From assembly GCF_000960765.1 (NCBI RefSeq), contig NZ_JYNH01000021.1, positions 1 through 45,211 on the forward strand: DNA of 45,211 nt, in the 5' to 3' direction. The notes beneath the pieces are model-generated. The model ran no database searches, was not told the DNA's origin, and saw only the letters and a program-made list of their open reading frames with translations. The stretch's first letter is position 1; every line of letters begins with the position of its first letter. The translations under genes and the position numbers were made by a program. Shown here piece by piece: positions 1 to 8,967 of the stretch. This DNA comes from Desulfosporosinus sp. I2 (lineage in GTDB: Bacteria; Bacillota; Desulfitobacteriia; Desulfitobacteriales; Desulfitobacteriaceae).

Positions 1-108
1 GTCTAAGGTAGTAGTTGTTGTTGCGGCAGAATTACTCTTTGATGTTCCACAACCGGTTGCTACCAACAAGATAAGGGTAACAAGAATAAACATATTAAAT
101 TTTTTCAT
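1..108 (-). CDS. lipoprotein, N-terminal 36 codons only (runs off the window)
   Basis: Read on the minus strand from ATG at 108, preceded by a strong Shine-Dalgarno sequence (GAGGAGG). The 36 visible residues form a lipoprotein signal peptide: Lys at 2-3, a hydrophobic core at about 6-17 and a lipobox ATGC with the lipidated Cys at residue 20, followed by a Ser/Thr/Ala-rich linker. This is typical of extracellular substrate-binding proteins of ABC transporters or of other cell-surface lipoproteins in Gram-positive bacteria, but the mature domain lies outside the window, so the function cannot be named. It is transcribed divergently from the ablA-ablB genes. Confidence 0.75.
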   Translation of the reverse strand, partial: MKKFNMFILVTLILLVATGCGTSKSNSAATTTTTLD

Positions 109-230
109 TTTTTAACCTCCTCTGAAACTTCTAGGGTTTTGAGAAACTTAACTTCGAAACTCCTCTTTTATACAAGCAAAAAACCACCTCCGATAATGTC
201 TTTGATAGATCTTTAATTGGCCACAATCTG

Positions 231-257
231 ACAACTTATCGTAATATTATAAGTTGT
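231..257. promoter_or_regulatory. inverted repeat, candidate operator in the lipoprotein/ablA divergent region
   Basis: ACAACTTAT at 231-239 and its exact reverse complement ATAAGTTGT at 249-257, 9-nt spacer. The minus-strand hexamer TATAAT (246-251 on this strand) overlaps the right arm, so a bound regulator could block the lipoprotein promoter. The same half site recurs at 397-405 over the -10 of the ablA promoter. Apart from this repeat and the promoter, the stretch 109-517 shows no gene. Confidence 0.45.
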
Positions 258-379
258 TACTTACTAAAGTATACCATATTTTATTACAAGAGGTCAATTT
301 CTAAAGAGTATTGAGAAATGACTTGAGGGTTAATTGCTTTTAGGTAGATGATAAATGGGCAAATATTACAAGATAGGGG

Positions 380-408
380 TTGACATTACCTTACTAACAA
401 CTTATGCT
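380..408 (+). promoter_or_regulatory. promoter for ablA-ablB-usp
   Basis: TTGACA at 380-385, 17-bp spacer, TATGCT at 403-408: a near-consensus vegetative promoter about 110 bp before the GTG start of the ablA reading frame at 518. A copy of the half site ACAACTTAT (397-405) covers the -10 region. Confidence 0.6.
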
Positions 409-517
409 TACCAAAGAGGTTGCTAGTTAGAATTCCTTTAGCCTTCGGCTTATGATAACAAGGGGTCTGCACTATTCCTGTAAAAATATGAATTTAATAG
501 ACGAGGAGGAAGAAAAA

Positions 518-689
518 GTGAATCAACAACGACAAACATTATGGCCTAACGTGAGTGACGAGCAATGGAATGATTGGCATTGGCAAAATGTCAAATCGGA
601 TTATAAATCACGAGGGATTACTCGAAGCTTATGTCTCTTTCCTCTGAGGAAGCAGAACAAATCAAGCGGTAGTCCTTGAAAATTTCCGT
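518..689 (+). pseudogene. ablA: 5' part of lysine 2,3-aminomutase, broken by about three frameshifts
   Basis: A good ribosome site (GAGGAGG) precedes GTG at 518. The first 23 codons encode the conserved start of lysine 2,3-aminomutases, ending in WNDWHWQ. The homologous reading then jumps: after Gln at 584-586 an extra A in AAAA moves it to the frame giving MSNRI (588-602); around 606-615 it moves again to a frame giving [15 protein letters not shown] (up to 669); at 668-670 a one-base change restores the frame of the ATG at 690 ([12 protein letters not shown]). Pieces of the family sequence are therefore present in the right order but in three frames. This is real decay or a cluster of sequencing errors; the DNA alone cannot tell. 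Confidence 0.7.
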
Positions 690-1805
690 ATGGCAATTAC
701 TCCTTACTACTTTTCCATGATCGATCCCAAGGATACTGAGTGCCCTATCAGAAAACAAGCAATTCCTTCAATCCACGAATTATCCAAATCCTCATGCGAT
801 TTAGAAGATCCACTGCATGAAGAAGCCGATTCACCTGTACCCGGACTGACACACCGCTATCCTGATCGTGTTCTGCTCCTAGTAACAGATCAATGCTCAA
901 TGTACTGCAGACATTGCACCAGAAGAAGAATGGCGGGACAAACTGATAAGGCTTTACCTCTGAATCGATTCAAGCTCGCCCTTGAATATATACGTTCCAA
1001 TCCACAGATTCGTGATGTGTTGATATCCGGAGGAGATCCATTTGCCCTTTCTGATGAACGTTTGGAGTTTATCCTGTCCAATCTACGTTCCATTCCCCAC
1101 GTTGAGATTATCAGGATCGGGACCAGGACCCCGGTAGTTCTTCCTATGCGTATTACGGATCACCTCATCCAGGTTTTGCAAAACCACCAACCGATCTGGG
1201 TTAATACACACTTCAATCATCCCCAAGAGCTTACCGTTGAATCCCGCAATGCCCTAAACAGACTGGCTAATGCTGGCATCCCGCTTGGGAACCAATCAGT
1301 TTTGCTTAAAGGAATCAATGATTGTCCTGTGATTATGAAAAAACTAGTTCATGAACTCGTAAAATGCAGGGTAAGACCCTACTATTTGTACCAATGTGAC
1401 TTATCGAACGGCATTGAGCATTTTCGGACATCTGTTAGTACAGGTTTGGAAATTATTGAAATGCTCAGGGGGCATACCTCCGGGTTCGCTGTTCCTACCT
1501 TTGTTGTCGATGCCCCGGGCGGAGGTGGTAAAATTCCCCTGCAGCCTAACTATTTAATTTCACAATCTAGCGATAAAGTCATCCTACGTAATTATGAAGG
1601 TGTTATCAGCGTTTATCAGGAACCAGAAAATACAGCAAGCCGCTGTAAGTCTTGCTCAGATCCATGTGCTAACTCAAAAACCAACCAGATTGGTCTTGGC
1701 AAATTGCTTAAAGGTGATCGTATTAGTCTTATACCCCAAGGAAATATGCGACAAGAGAGAAGGAAAAAGGTTTCCGGAAGTTTCGGAGGTAGAGCAAATG
1801 CTTAA
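690..1805 (+). CDS. ablA: lysine 2,3-aminomutase (main intact open frame, lacks the N-terminal ~75 residues)
   Basis: Radical-SAM, PLP-dependent enzyme that turns L-lysine into L-beta-lysine. Visible motifs: the cluster motif C-x3-C-x2-C at residues 69, 73 and 76 (CSMYCRHC followed by TRRR), SGGDPF near 112-117, and PGGGGK near residue 275, whose Lys binds PLP in the family; a Cys-rich tail (CKSCSDPC) follows. The frame has 371 codons against about 410-420 for the family, because the N-terminal segment at 518-689 is frameshifted. ATG 690 is an internal Met of the family sequence and has no good ribosome site, so it is probably not the natural start. It overlaps ablB by 8 nt (ATGCTTAA), so the two are translationally coupled. 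With ablB it would make the compatible solute N-epsilon-acetyl-beta-lysine. Confidence 0.85.
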   Translation: MAITPYYFSMIDPKDTECPIRKQAIPSIHELSKSSCDLEDPLHEEADSPVPGLTHRYPDRVLLLVTDQCSMYCRHCTRRRMAGQTDKALPLNRFKLALEYIRSNPQIRDVLISGGDPFALSDERLEFILSNLRSIPHVEIIRIGTRTPVVLPMRITDHLIQVLQNHQPIWVNTHFNHPQELTVESRNALNRLANAGIPLGNQSVLLKGINDCPVIMKKLVHELVKCRVRPYYLYQCDLSNGIEHFRTSVSTGLEIIEMLRGHTSGFAVPTFVVDAPGGGGKIPLQPNYLISQSSDKVILRNYEGVISVYQEPENTASRCKSCSDPCANSKTNQIGLGKLLKGDRISLIPQGNMRQERRKKVSGSFGGRANA

Positions 1806-2625
1806 CACGACGGGTCCTGTGAGTTTCTCAAGTACCATTACAGTGGATGATAAGAATAAACGGCTGGTTGTCAACGGCTATACCCAAGGAACTAAACCGG
1901 CTTTGTTCGGTAAACATGTAATTTATTTAGCATTAAAAAAGAAACTGGAAAAAATTTGGCTTTGGGCATTGCCGTCAGATGTTCCGGAGTTTTTACGATG
2001 CGGCTTTCGTACTGAGGGAAACCTCTTCCGTAACAACTATGAGGAATTTGCCGTTAGCCTTGCTTATTACGTCAGTGGGGCAAGAGGTCATTCCGATAAA
2101 TTGCAATCAGAGAATGAGATTATCTATTCTGTTAGAACGGAACCTATTAATCAGTTGCAACGATTACCTCTCGAAATAGAGTTAAAACTCTTAGATGAAT
2201 CCTTCTCTCAGCAAATAGCACAATTACTACCCCAGGTTTTTACAAGTTATCCCACGCCTGTGGAAGACCCCCAATATATTCGTTCGTTACTAAGGCAGGG
2301 GAATGTTTTTGCCGGAGCTTTCTCTCAAGGTAAGCTGATTGGTGTTGCAGCCGCTTACCCTGATCCAATACTTAACCGTTGCGAAATGACAGATTGTGCA
2401 ATAATAGAAGAATACCAGGGGCATTCGCTGTCCGAACGGTTATTGCGGATTTTAGAATGTGAAGTTCAAAAGCAAGGCTCATTCAACTTATATAGTCTTG
2501 CACGCGCTCAGTCCTACGGAATGAACAGGGTATTTCACAAACTTGGGTATAGATATCAAGGCCGCTTAATTAACAATTGCCATATCGCCGGGTCCTATGA
2601 AGACATGAATCTCTGGGTTAGATAG
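1798..2625 (+). CDS. ablB: beta-lysine N-acetyltransferase
   Basis: GNAT-family enzyme of 275 residues that acetylates beta-lysine to N-epsilon-acetyl-beta-lysine, an osmolyte known from methanogens and some Firmicutes. The start is ATG 1798, chosen because GGAGGT lies 7 nt upstream; the open frame extends further 5' but that part lies inside ablA. The C-terminal half has the GNAT core: a beta-strand region [13 protein letters not shown], the [19 protein letters not shown] acetyl-CoA site and the terminal [16 protein letters not shown] typical of AblB. It directly follows lysine 2,3-aminomutase, which settles the assignment. The intact ablB next to a damaged ablA suggests either a recent lesion or a sequence error upstream. 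Confidence 0.9.
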   Translation: MLNTTGPVSFSSTITVDDKNKRLVVNGYTQGTKPALFGKHVIYLALKKKLEKIWLWALPSDVPEFLRCGFRTEGNLFRNNYEEFAVSLAYYVSGARGHSDKLQSENEIIYSVRTEPINQLQRLPLEIELKLLDESFSQQIAQLLPQVFTSYPTPVEDPQYIRSLLRQGNVFAGAFSQGKLIGVAAAYPDPILNRCEMTDCAIIEEYQGHSLSERLLRILECEVQKQGSFNLYSLARAQSYGMNRVFHKLGYRYQGRLINNCHIAGSYEDMNLWVR

Positions 2626-2631
2626 GCAATT

Positions 2632-3054
2632 ATGAATAATAAGATTATAGTTCCTGTGGATGCTTCTTCTCCTTCCAGACGTGCATTAACCTATGCTTTA
2701 GAGTTAGCCCGGAACACGGGCTCCAAGCTTACAGTGCTCTATGTTGATCAAATTATTCTACTTTACTATGGTGCCTTAGGCCCGGAAAGTCAGTATATCA
2801 AATTTCAAAAGCCTGACGCAGAAGACATCCTAAATAAAATATTAGCAGACATGGGTATCCAGTCAGATTCCATCAGCAAAAGAATTGTGACTGGCAATCC
2901 TGCCCCGTTGATTGTTACAGTTGCACTAGAAGAAAGAGCAAATCTTATTGTGATGGGCAGCAGGGGCTGCGGCTTCTTAACCGGCTTATTATTAGGAAGT
3001 GTCAGCCAATCGGTGATCAAACATTCACCCTGCCCCGTACTCATCGTAAAATGA
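2632..3054 (+). CDS. universal stress protein (UspA family)
   Basis: 140 residues, one USP domain. It begins with the family strand KIIVPVDASSPSRRALTYAL and ends with the nucleotide-binding signature G-x2-G-x9-G-S (GSRGCGFLTGLLLGS) followed by the C-terminal CPVLIVK strand, so ATP binding is expected. It starts 6 nt after the ablB stop and is probably the third gene of the osmolyte operon, consistent with an osmotic or general stress role. The exact function of the protein cannot be deduced. Confidence 0.9.
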   Translation: MNNKIIVPVDASSPSRRALTYALELARNTGSKLTVLYVDQIILLYYGALGPESQYIKFQKPDAEDILNKILADMGIQSDSISKRIVTGNPAPLIVTVALEERANLIVMGSRGCGFLTGLLLGSVSQSVIKHSPCPVLIVK

Positions 3055-3116
3055 TATCGTGTATATAAAAAGTAATTTTGAGTTTAAATTGTTGATTGTA
3101 TACTTAGCCTACAGAG

Positions 3117-3145
3117 TTGCAAAAGCTATAGATTATAAATATAAT
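3117..3145 (+). promoter_or_regulatory. promoter for dapL
   Basis: TTGCAA at 3117-3122, 17-bp spacer and a perfect TATAAT at 3140-3145, about 44 bp before the ATG at 3189. No lysine-riboswitch-like structure is visible between this promoter and the gene. Confidence 0.6.
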
Positions 3146-3188
3146 TTATAGAAAATGAAGTGGAAAACATGAAGGAGTAAGGATACAT

Positions 3189-4427
3189 ATGGCACTTGTA
3201 AATGAGAACTATTTAAAGTTATCTGGGAGCTATCTTTTTTCCGAAATCGCCCGTAGAGTTAGTCAATTTAAAGCAGACAATCCAGAGGCCGATATTATCC
3301 GACTGGGAATCGGAGATGTGACACGTCCCCTGCCACCCACAGTCATTGAGGCTATGCATAAGGGCGTCGAAGAGATGGGGAGTGCGGAAACCTTTCGAGG
3401 GTACGGTCCGGACCAAGGCTATCAATTTTTAATAGAAAAGATCATTGAAAATGATTTTATTCCTCGTGGAGTAGAACTCTCTGTCGACGAAGTCTTTATC
3501 AGTGATGGAGCGAAAAGTGATACAGCAAACTTCCAGGAGCTTTTTGGCGTTGAAAACATCATGGCGGTTACAGATCCAGTTTATCCAGTTTACGTTGATA
3601 GTAATGTCATGGCTGGACGGACAGGAAAGTTCGATAATGATAAGAAAAAGTATGAAACTATTGTGTATCTTCCTTGTACAGAGAAAAATGGCATGAAACC
3701 TTCCCTTCCTGAGACACATGTAGATTTGATCTATCTTTGTTTTCCAAATAATCCGACCGGCATGACACTCTCTAAAGAGGAACTGAAACGATGGGTGGAG
3801 TATGCTCGGGAAAATCGCTCTATCCTTTTGTTCGATGCTGCCTATGAAGCATTTATCCGAGAAGAGGGCGTACCGCATAGTATCTTTGAAATTGAGGGTG
3901 CTCGCGAGGTTGCAGTAGAGTTCCGGAGTTTTTCCAAGACTGCAGGTTTTACTGGGACCCGGTGCGCGTATACGATCGTTCCGAAGGAAGTCAAGGTTTA
4001 TGATTCTAAGGGAGAGGCACATAGCCTTAACCATCTATGGCTCAGAAGACAAACGACTAAGTTCAATGGAGTGTCTTATCCTGTTCAAGTGGGAGCAGCA
4101 GCTATATTCTCGAATGAAGGAAAACAGCAGATCAAGGAAACTATTGATTACTATATGGAAAATGCTCGAATCATCCGAGAGGGCTTAATAGAGGCTGGTT
4201 ATACCGTATTCGGTGGAGTCAATGCGCCCTATATTTGGATGAAGACCCCGAACAATATGGGCTCTTGGGAGTTCTTTGATAAATTGATCGAGAAGGCACA
4301 TGTTGTAGGAACACCAGGCGCAGGCTTTGGGGCGAACGGAGAGGGATATTTCCGTTTAACCGCTTTTGGCACTCGTGAGAATACTCTTCAGGCGATAGAA
4401 AGGATTAAGAAAGTCCATAATGAATAA
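3189..4427 (+). CDS. dapL: LL-diaminopimelate aminotransferase
   Basis: PLP enzyme of 412 residues converting tetrahydrodipicolinate plus glutamate directly to LL-2,6-diaminopimelate (the DapL variant of lysine and peptidoglycan biosynthesis). Diagnostic features are the N-terminus [42 protein letters not shown], the FPNNPTG motif and the Schiff-base Lys in [12 protein letters not shown]; the length matches the family. ATG 3189 follows a good ribosome site (AAGGAG). A promoter precedes it and a hairpin terminator follows, so it is monocistronic. It lies next to ablA-ablB, which consume lysine; the link is plausible but inferred. Confidence 0.95.
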   Translation: MALVNENYLKLSGSYLFSEIARRVSQFKADNPEADIIRLGIGDVTRPLPPTVIEAMHKGVEEMGSAETFRGYGPDQGYQFLIEKIIENDFIPRGVELSVDEVFISDGAKSDTANFQELFGVENIMAVTDPVYPVYVDSNVMAGRTGKFDNDKKKYETIVYLPCTEKNGMKPSLPETHVDLIYLCFPNNPTGMTLSKEELKRWVEYARENRSILLFDAAYEAFIREEGVPHSIFEIEGAREVAVEFRSFSKTAGFTGTRCAYTIVPKEVKVYDSKGEAHSLNHLWLRRQTTKFNGVSYPVQVGAAAIFSNEGKQQIKETIDYYMENARIIREGLIEAGYTVFGGVNAPYIWMKTPNNMGSWEFFDKLIEKAHVVGTPGAGFGANGEGYFRLTAFGTRENTLQAIERIKKVHNE

Positions 4428-4479
4428 CTAGAAATACTAAAAGTAAACGATTGTCCCCCAGAGAACTATCTTTTGTATT

Positions 4480-4520
4480 AAAAGCTAGAGTTATCCATCT
4501 ATGATGGTGCCCTAGCTTTT
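4480..4520 (+). terminator. terminator after dapL
   Basis: AAAAGCTAG (4480-4488) pairs with CTAGCTTTT (4512-4520), with further pairing in the loop; the right arm ends in a short T run. Confidence 0.65.
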
Positions 4521-4601
4521 GATTTAGGTTAGACGATTTTAGTTATTAAACACTCCAGTTTATTTGAAAAAATAAATTTAAACCTTGACAGGTGTTTTTA
4601 G

Positions 4602-4817
4602 GGAAATGTTGAATTATTGAATAGGTATGGAGATTCTTCCGAAAAGATTAGGACTCTAATTCAAAACCATTATTTTGGAATCAAACATACAATAACTATT
4701 AGTATGGGTGTCGGAGAATATCAACAAGATGAGAATATTGATCAAATATTAGGCAGAATAGATGAGGCGTTATTAAAAGCTAAATCTAAAGGGAGAAACA
4801 GGATGGAATCTTGTTGA
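4602..4817 (+). pseudogene. GGDEF (diguanylate cyclase) C-terminal remnant
   Basis: About 70 codons matching only the C-terminal end of GGDEF domains: an ITISMGVGEYQ strand and the closing pattern IDEALLKAKSKGRNRM. The GG(D/E)EF active-site loop and everything before it are missing; the frame is open upstream only to a TAG at 4599-4601. No convincing start codon or ribosome site is present. The most likely reading is the tail of a deleted cyclic-di-GMP synthase gene, left between dapL and the next aminotransferase. The rest of 4428-4880 holds only the dapL terminator. Confidence 0.7.
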
Positions 4818-4880
4818 AGGATCCCTAAAGAGATTGCTGACTTAAATAGATTAATTTATAGGAAGAAAGGATGAATATTT

Positions 4881-6065
4881 ATGATTTCAACTAAAATGCA
4901 AGAGCAGATTAAAAACAGTTCTGTAATTCGAGCCATGTTTGAGGAAGGCAGAAGACTGTCAGAAATTTACGGAGCAGAAAATGTCTTTGATTTTAGCCTT
5001 GGAAACCCCAGTGTTGAACCACCTATCGAAGTAAATAATGCGATTTTGGAGATTCTACAGACTGAAAAGCTTATGAGCGTCCATGGGTATATGAATAATT
5101 CAGGTTATGAAGAAGTAAGAGCGGTGATTGCAAAGTCTATCAATGATAAATTTGGAACTGCTTTTACATTTAATAATATTCTTATGACGGTAGGCGCAGC
5201 TGGAGGTCTGAATGTTATTTTTAAAACGTTACTTAACCCTCAGGATGAGGTCATAACGTTTGCACCCTTTTTTGGTGAATACAGAGGCTATGTAAAAAAC
5301 CATGAAGGTGAATTGGTGATAGTAGCTCCTAATACACTTGATTTTCAGCCTAATCTTGAAGATTTCAAACAGAAAATCACGTCTAAAACTAAAGCGGTGA
5401 TTATTAATTCCCCCAATAATCCAACAGGAGTTATCTATTCAGAAGAAAACATTATCAAACTCTCAGACATACTAAGAGAGAAGCAAAAGGAATTTGGAAC
5501 AGATATTTATCTCATTTCTGATGAACCATACAGAGAGCTTGCTTATGATAACAATGAAGTTCCCTATCTTTCAAAGTATTATGCAAATACAATTGTCGGG
5601 TACTCTTTCAGTAAGTCTCTTTCGTTACCCGGAGAAAGAATAGGGTATTTGGTAATTCCGGATCAGGCGGCGGATTATGAAAATATCGTTGCGGCAGCAA
5701 ATATGGCCAATCGTATTTTAGGGTTTGTCAACGCTCCATCTTTATTCCAACGGGTAGTTGCTAAGTGCTTAAATGCAAAGGTGGATATTGATAGTTATAA
5801 CAAAAATCGTGAATTAATTTATAAAAGTCTCTCCTCTTACGGCTACCAATGTATAAAACCCCAAGGCGCTTTTTACTTGTTTGTCAAAACCCCTATCGAG
5901 AATGATGCGGAATTTTGTGCTTTGGCCAAACAAAAAAATATTCTCATTGTTCCTGGTACAGCTTTTGGCTGTCCCGGCTATGTTCGAATTGCCTATTGTG
6001 TCGCTTATAAAACCATTGAAAAAGCATTGCCTGGCTTTAAGGCTTTAATTGATGAGGTTAAATAA
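4881..6065 (+). CDS. class I/II PLP-dependent aminotransferase
   Basis: 394 residues, fold-type I aminotransferase of the aspartate/aromatic class. Visible are DFSLGNPSVEPP near the N-terminus, the NSPNNPTGVIY motif, SDEPYRELAYD, and the Schiff-base Lys in GYSFSKSLSLPGERIGY. ATG 4881 is preceded by AGGAAGAAAGGATG. Substrate is not predictable: aspartate, aromatic or alanine-type transamination are all possible. The metallopeptidase gene begins inside its last codons, so the two form an operon. Confidence 0.9.
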   Translation: MISTKMQEQIKNSSVIRAMFEEGRRLSEIYGAENVFDFSLGNPSVEPPIEVNNAILEILQTEKLMSVHGYMNNSGYEEVRAVIAKSINDKFGTAFTFNNILMTVGAAGGLNVIFKTLLNPQDEVITFAPFFGEYRGYVKNHEGELVIVAPNTLDFQPNLEDFKQKITSKTKAVIINSPNNPTGVIYSEENIIKLSDILREKQKEFGTDIYLISDEPYRELAYDNNEVPYLSKYYANTIVGYSFSKSLSLPGERIGYLVIPDQAADYENIVAAANMANRILGFVNAPSLFQRVVAKCLNAKVDIDSYNKNRELIYKSLSSYGYQCIKPQGAFYLFVKTPIENDAEFCALAKQKNILIVPGTAFGCPGYVRIAYCVAYKTIEKALPGFKALIDEVK

Positions 6066-6783
6066 TAGTTGCCAACTGAGTATCAATGGTCAAATGATTC
6101 CCTATGAAGAACGAAGGAGCGCACGTTATCAAAGGATTACGCTGAGTGTTTTAGAGGATCGAGTTCGCATTTCAGTGCCTAAGAAGGTATCTTCCAAGCA
6201 ATTGAAAGAATTATTAAACGCCAAACAAGAGTGGATCTTAAAACAATGGCTTTTTCAACAAGACTCGCTAAAACGCTCAGTGAACTTTATCGACGGAGAG
6301 CACTTCCTGTATAGGGGGAATACCATTGAACTGAAAATCATAAGACATCCGGGCCAAAGAAAGAAAGTTATTCTTGAAGGTCAGCTGCTTGAGGTTTATT
6401 TACCTTGGGATTCACCCGATGAAGACTGTGCGCAGAATATTAAGGCTGCGCTCATAGCGTGGTATAAATTCCAAGCGCGCAGGGTACTTGAGGACAAACT
6501 CAATAAGCAGGCGAAACAAATGCAGGTTACCTTCCAGGCCTTTCGACTGAAGGATCAGAAGACAAGCTGGGGGAGCTGTTCTAGTAAGAGAAACCTTAAT
6601 TTTAATTGGCGGATTATTATGGCCCCTGATGCAGCATGCGATTACGTTATTATTCATGAACTAGCGCACTTAACCCACCTCAATCATTCTAAGCAGTTCT
6701 GGCAGAGAGTCGAAGCGTTTATGCCGGAATATGCACATTGGAAAAAATGGTTTAAAGATCATGGACAAGAATTAAGGTTCTAG
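6052..6783 (+). CDS. YgjP/SprT-type metallopeptidase (M48-like, DUF45)
   Basis: About 243 residues. Carries the zinc-protease motif HELAHLTHLNHSKQFW (HExxH plus a third His), preceded by the family element KTSWGSCSSKRNLNFNWR, which is characteristic of the YgjP/DUF45 family of small soluble metallohydrolases. ATG 6052 overlaps the last 14 nt of the aminotransferase gene; a TTG lies one codon upstream. No signal peptide. Physiological substrate unknown in the family. A strong hairpin follows the stop codon. Confidence 0.88.
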   Translation: MRLNNSCQLSINGQMIPYEERRSARYQRITLSVLEDRVRISVPKKVSSKQLKELLNAKQEWILKQWLFQQDSLKRSVNFIDGEHFLYRGNTIELKIIRHPGQRKKVILEGQLLEVYLPWDSPDEDCAQNIKAALIAWYKFQARRVLEDKLNKQAKQMQVTFQAFRLKDQKTSWGSCSSKRNLNFNWRIIMAPDAACDYVIIHELAHLTHLNHSKQFWQRVEAFMPEYAHWKKWFKDHGQELRF

Positions 6784-6824
6784 CATAATGATTCTAGTTG
6801 ACTCGAGTGGGTCAATTAGGTTAA

Positions 6825-6873
6825 AAGCCCTCCCTTTGTAGAATTGATCAGCTTAATTCTCAAGGGAGGGCTT
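6825..6873 (+). terminator. hairpin after the metallopeptidase gene
   Basis: Perfect 12-bp stem AAGCCCTCCCTT (6825-6836) with AAGGGAGGGCTT (6862-6873) and a nested AGAATT/AATTCT stem (840-845 and 855-860 of the same block). There is no clear T run behind it, so termination efficiency is uncertain. Confidence 0.6.
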
Positions 6874-6940
6874 CGTGTGTCTGTTCAGAACATAATTACC
6901 TTTCAGACATTAGAGGGGTTTAATATATTTATATTTATAT

Positions 6941-6984
6941 TTACAAAAGGGTTATTAAGTGTTATATTGTTACCAAAGTAACAA
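6941..6984 (+). promoter_or_regulatory. promoter with palindromic operator for the 7012 gene
   Basis: TTACAA (6941-6946), 16-bp spacer, TATATT (6963-6968). Immediately downstream and overlapping the expected transcription start is a perfect palindrome TTGTTAC-caaa-GTAACAA (6967-6984). The position suggests repression, possibly by the ribbon-helix-helix-like product of the gene itself. Confidence 0.5.
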
Positions 6985-7011
6985 AACTTAGTTAGAAAGG
7001 GGTTAATTAAT

Positions 7012-7275
7012 TTGGAGAAAATCAAAGTAGAACGAGTTCAAACAGGGGTACGTATCGAAAAGAAAATTTTAAAAGTTCTAAAGGGACTAGCTGAATACCA
7101 TGATCTTTCTTTAGGTGATTTAATTGAAGGAATCGTTCTGCATTCGTTCGAGGGCAAACAACCATTCAGTGAAGAGAGTTTACAAAAAATTAGCGAGCTT
7201 AAGAAAATATATGACTTAAATTTGAATGCAGATTCTAGTCACAATCTTATTGAGGAAAACGAAAAGAAAATCTAG
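7012..7275 (+). CDS. small ribbon-helix-helix-like protein
   Basis: 87 residues starting at TTG 7012 behind GAAAGGGG. Residues 10-47 read like a ribbon-helix-helix fold: a short strand (VQTGVRI), helix (EKKILKVLKGLAEYH), turn, second helix (LSLGDLIEGIVLHSF); the tail is charged and probably disordered. It stands alone between two terminators, with a palindrome at its promoter. Function is not established; a small DNA-binding autoregulator is the inference. It is not a known antitoxin pair, since no partner gene is adjacent. Confidence 0.7.
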   Translation: MEKIKVERVQTGVRIEKKILKVLKGLAEYHDLSLGDLIEGIVLHSFEGKQPFSEESLQKISELKKIYDLNLNADSSHNLIEENEKKI

Positions 7276-7310
7276 GTTCTGAGTCACTACTTTAAAAGTC
7301 GGAGGAAGAA

Positions 7311-7351
7311 AACAGAGGAAGGGGCTAGCTCAGCTAGCCTCTTCCTCTGTT
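7311..7351. terminator. bidirectional terminator between convergent genes
   Basis: Stem AACAGAGGAAG (7311-7321) with CTTCCTCTGTT (7341-7351) and an inner GGCTAGCT/AGCTAGCC stem. A-rich before and T-rich after, it can end the small gene (+) and the acyl-CoA ligase (-). Confidence 0.75.
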
Positions 7352-7437
7352 TAAACTTGGATAGGACCATGAGAAGGCCCACTTGTTCAATGCACGGTCC
7401 ATTTTGACCAGGATATAAGGGGTTATAGACGGCATTT

Positions 7438-8967
7438 CTACAAGTTGATGGGTTGGTGTTCCGCTCGGAGAACATGTTTGAGTACTTTTCCGGAAGCGTT
7501 GCGTGGTAAAATATCTACAATACTTATAGAACGAGGAATCTTATAGTCGGCAAGCTTATCACGGCAGAAATCTCGAATATCAGTGAGTGTAAGATTTTCA
7601 CCAGGTCGTGTAACGAGCTTGACCAGAATTGTTTCTCCCCAGTCTGAATGGGGGATGCCGATCACGGCTAAATCTAAGATGTTGGGATGTGTGCTTAAGA
7701 CGTCTTCGATTTCTTTTGGATAGACATTAACTCCACCAGTAATGATCATATCTTTTTTACGATCCATTACCCAAATATACCCATCTTTATCTCGGCGGGC
7801 AATATCTCCTGTATAAAGCCAACCTGAACGGAGGACTTCAGCTGTGGCAGACGGATTATTGAGGTATCCAGACATTAGACTTTCCGATCGAATGATGATT
7901 TCCCCAGCCTCATCGGGAGTAGTATCTGTACCGTCTTCACGCACAATTCGGATTTCAGTATTGGTCGTGCCCCGACGTCCAATACTCCCTGTTTTTGTTC
8001 CATGTTCTTGAGGCCGGAGGGCGGAACCGTTGGGGCCAGCTTCAGTCAAACCGTAAACACCCATCCATTTTCCGGTTAATTTTGTCTGCCAATGTACAAT
8101 CTGATCCGCACCGACAGATGCGCCGCCGTATACCCATACTTTCATGCTAGAGAGATCCCAATCTTGAAGATTGGGAATCCTAGAAATAAGTTGATAAACG
8201 ACGGGGGCACCAAAAAAGTGAGTAGTTTTTTCATTTGCAGCGTAATCCAGAAGAGTTTGGGGGGTAAAATCACCAAGGGTAATCGAGGCACCTGACCAGA
8301 ACGCTCCCCAAAGAAAAAGATTGAGCGGTGCGGAATGTGTCAAGGGCATGAGAATCAGGCAATTATCCCCGGCGTAAATCCCTGCTTCATAGGCCATAAT
8401 TTTGGCTGCCGCCAGAATTGCTTGATGAGAGAGCATGACTCCCTTGGGTTGGCCCGTTGTACCGGATGTATAAAGGACCTCTGCGAGCTCAGAGCCTTCT
8501 GAATCGGAAGAATATAATTCATTTGTAGCAGCCACTTCAGATTGAAAAACTAAGTCGTCTTTTTTTCGATTATGTAGTGCAGAACTTATGTTAATAATGT
8601 TGAATCCCAATTGCTTCATTTCCATGGCAATACTGTTCATGCTCTCCTCATAGAGTAGCACGCAAATTCCTGCACTCGTGAGGATGTCCGATATTTCTCG
8701 ACTTGTCAGACGAACATTTATTGGGATGGTTACTCCTTTAACTACCATCGTGGCAAGGAATCCCAAGACGAACTCGGGCCTATTAGGGGAAAGCAAAGCG
8801 ATTTTCTCAGCACCTACCTCGTGGGATTGAATAAAGGACGCTAGCCAAAGCGCCTCAGAGTGTAGAGCTTTCCACGTCAATGTCAGGTCTTCAGGTGGAT
8901 AACGTAATGCCGTTTGTTCCGGAAAGCTCCTAGCGTTTCTTTCAATGACGCGCCATAGTGTATCCAT
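7438..8967 (-). CDS. acyl-CoA synthetase (AMP-forming, long-chain fatty acid--CoA ligase-like)
   Basis: 509 residues of the ANL superfamily: activates a carboxylic acid with ATP to an acyl-adenylate and transfers it to CoA. Motifs: the P-loop YTSGTTGQPKGV (A3), GVYGLTEAGP (A5), GWLYTGDIARRDKDGYIW (A7), DRKKDMIITGGVNVYPKEIE (A8) and the C-terminal catalytic Lys in ASGKVLKH (A10). ATG 8967 follows AGGAGA. Substrate cannot be read from sequence; medium/long-chain fatty acids or aromatic acids are possible. It could feed the beta-oxidation cluster at 23-30 kb, but it is not linked to it. Confidence 0.92.
   Translation of the reverse strand: MDTLWRVIERNARSFPEQTALRYPPEDLTLTWKALHSEALWLASFIQSHEVGAEKIALLSPNRPEFVLGFLATMVVKGVTIPINVRLTSREISDILTSAGICVLLYEESMNSIAMEMKQLGFNIINISSALHNRKKDDLVFQSEVAATNELYSSDSEGSELAEVLYTSGTTGQPKGVMLSHQAILAAAKIMAYEAGIYAGDNCLILMPLTHSAPLNLFLWGAFWSGASITLGDFTPQTLLDYAANEKTTHFFGAPVVYQLISRIPNLQDWDLSSMKVWVYGGASVGADQIVHWQTKLTGKWMGVYGLTEAGPNGSALRPQEHGTKTGSIGRRGTTNTEIRIVREDGTDTTPDEAGEIIIRSESLMSGYLNNPSATAEVLRSGWLYTGDIARRDKDGYIWVMDRKKDMIITGGVNVYPKEIEDVLSTHPNILDLAVIGIPHSDWGETILVKLVTRPGENLTLTDIRDFCRDKLADYKIPRSISIVDILPRNASGKVLKHVLRAEHQPINL

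Noticed and set aside
3055-3188. lysine riboswitch before dapL
   Set aside because: The gap is only 134 bp and AT-rich, without conserved helices or a terminator; the promoter leaves a leader of under 45 nt.
3429-4034. 201-codon minus-strand open frame
   Set aside because: Lies antisense inside dapL, which has all family motifs; the antisense product is Cys/Ile/Phe-rich with no protein-like pattern.
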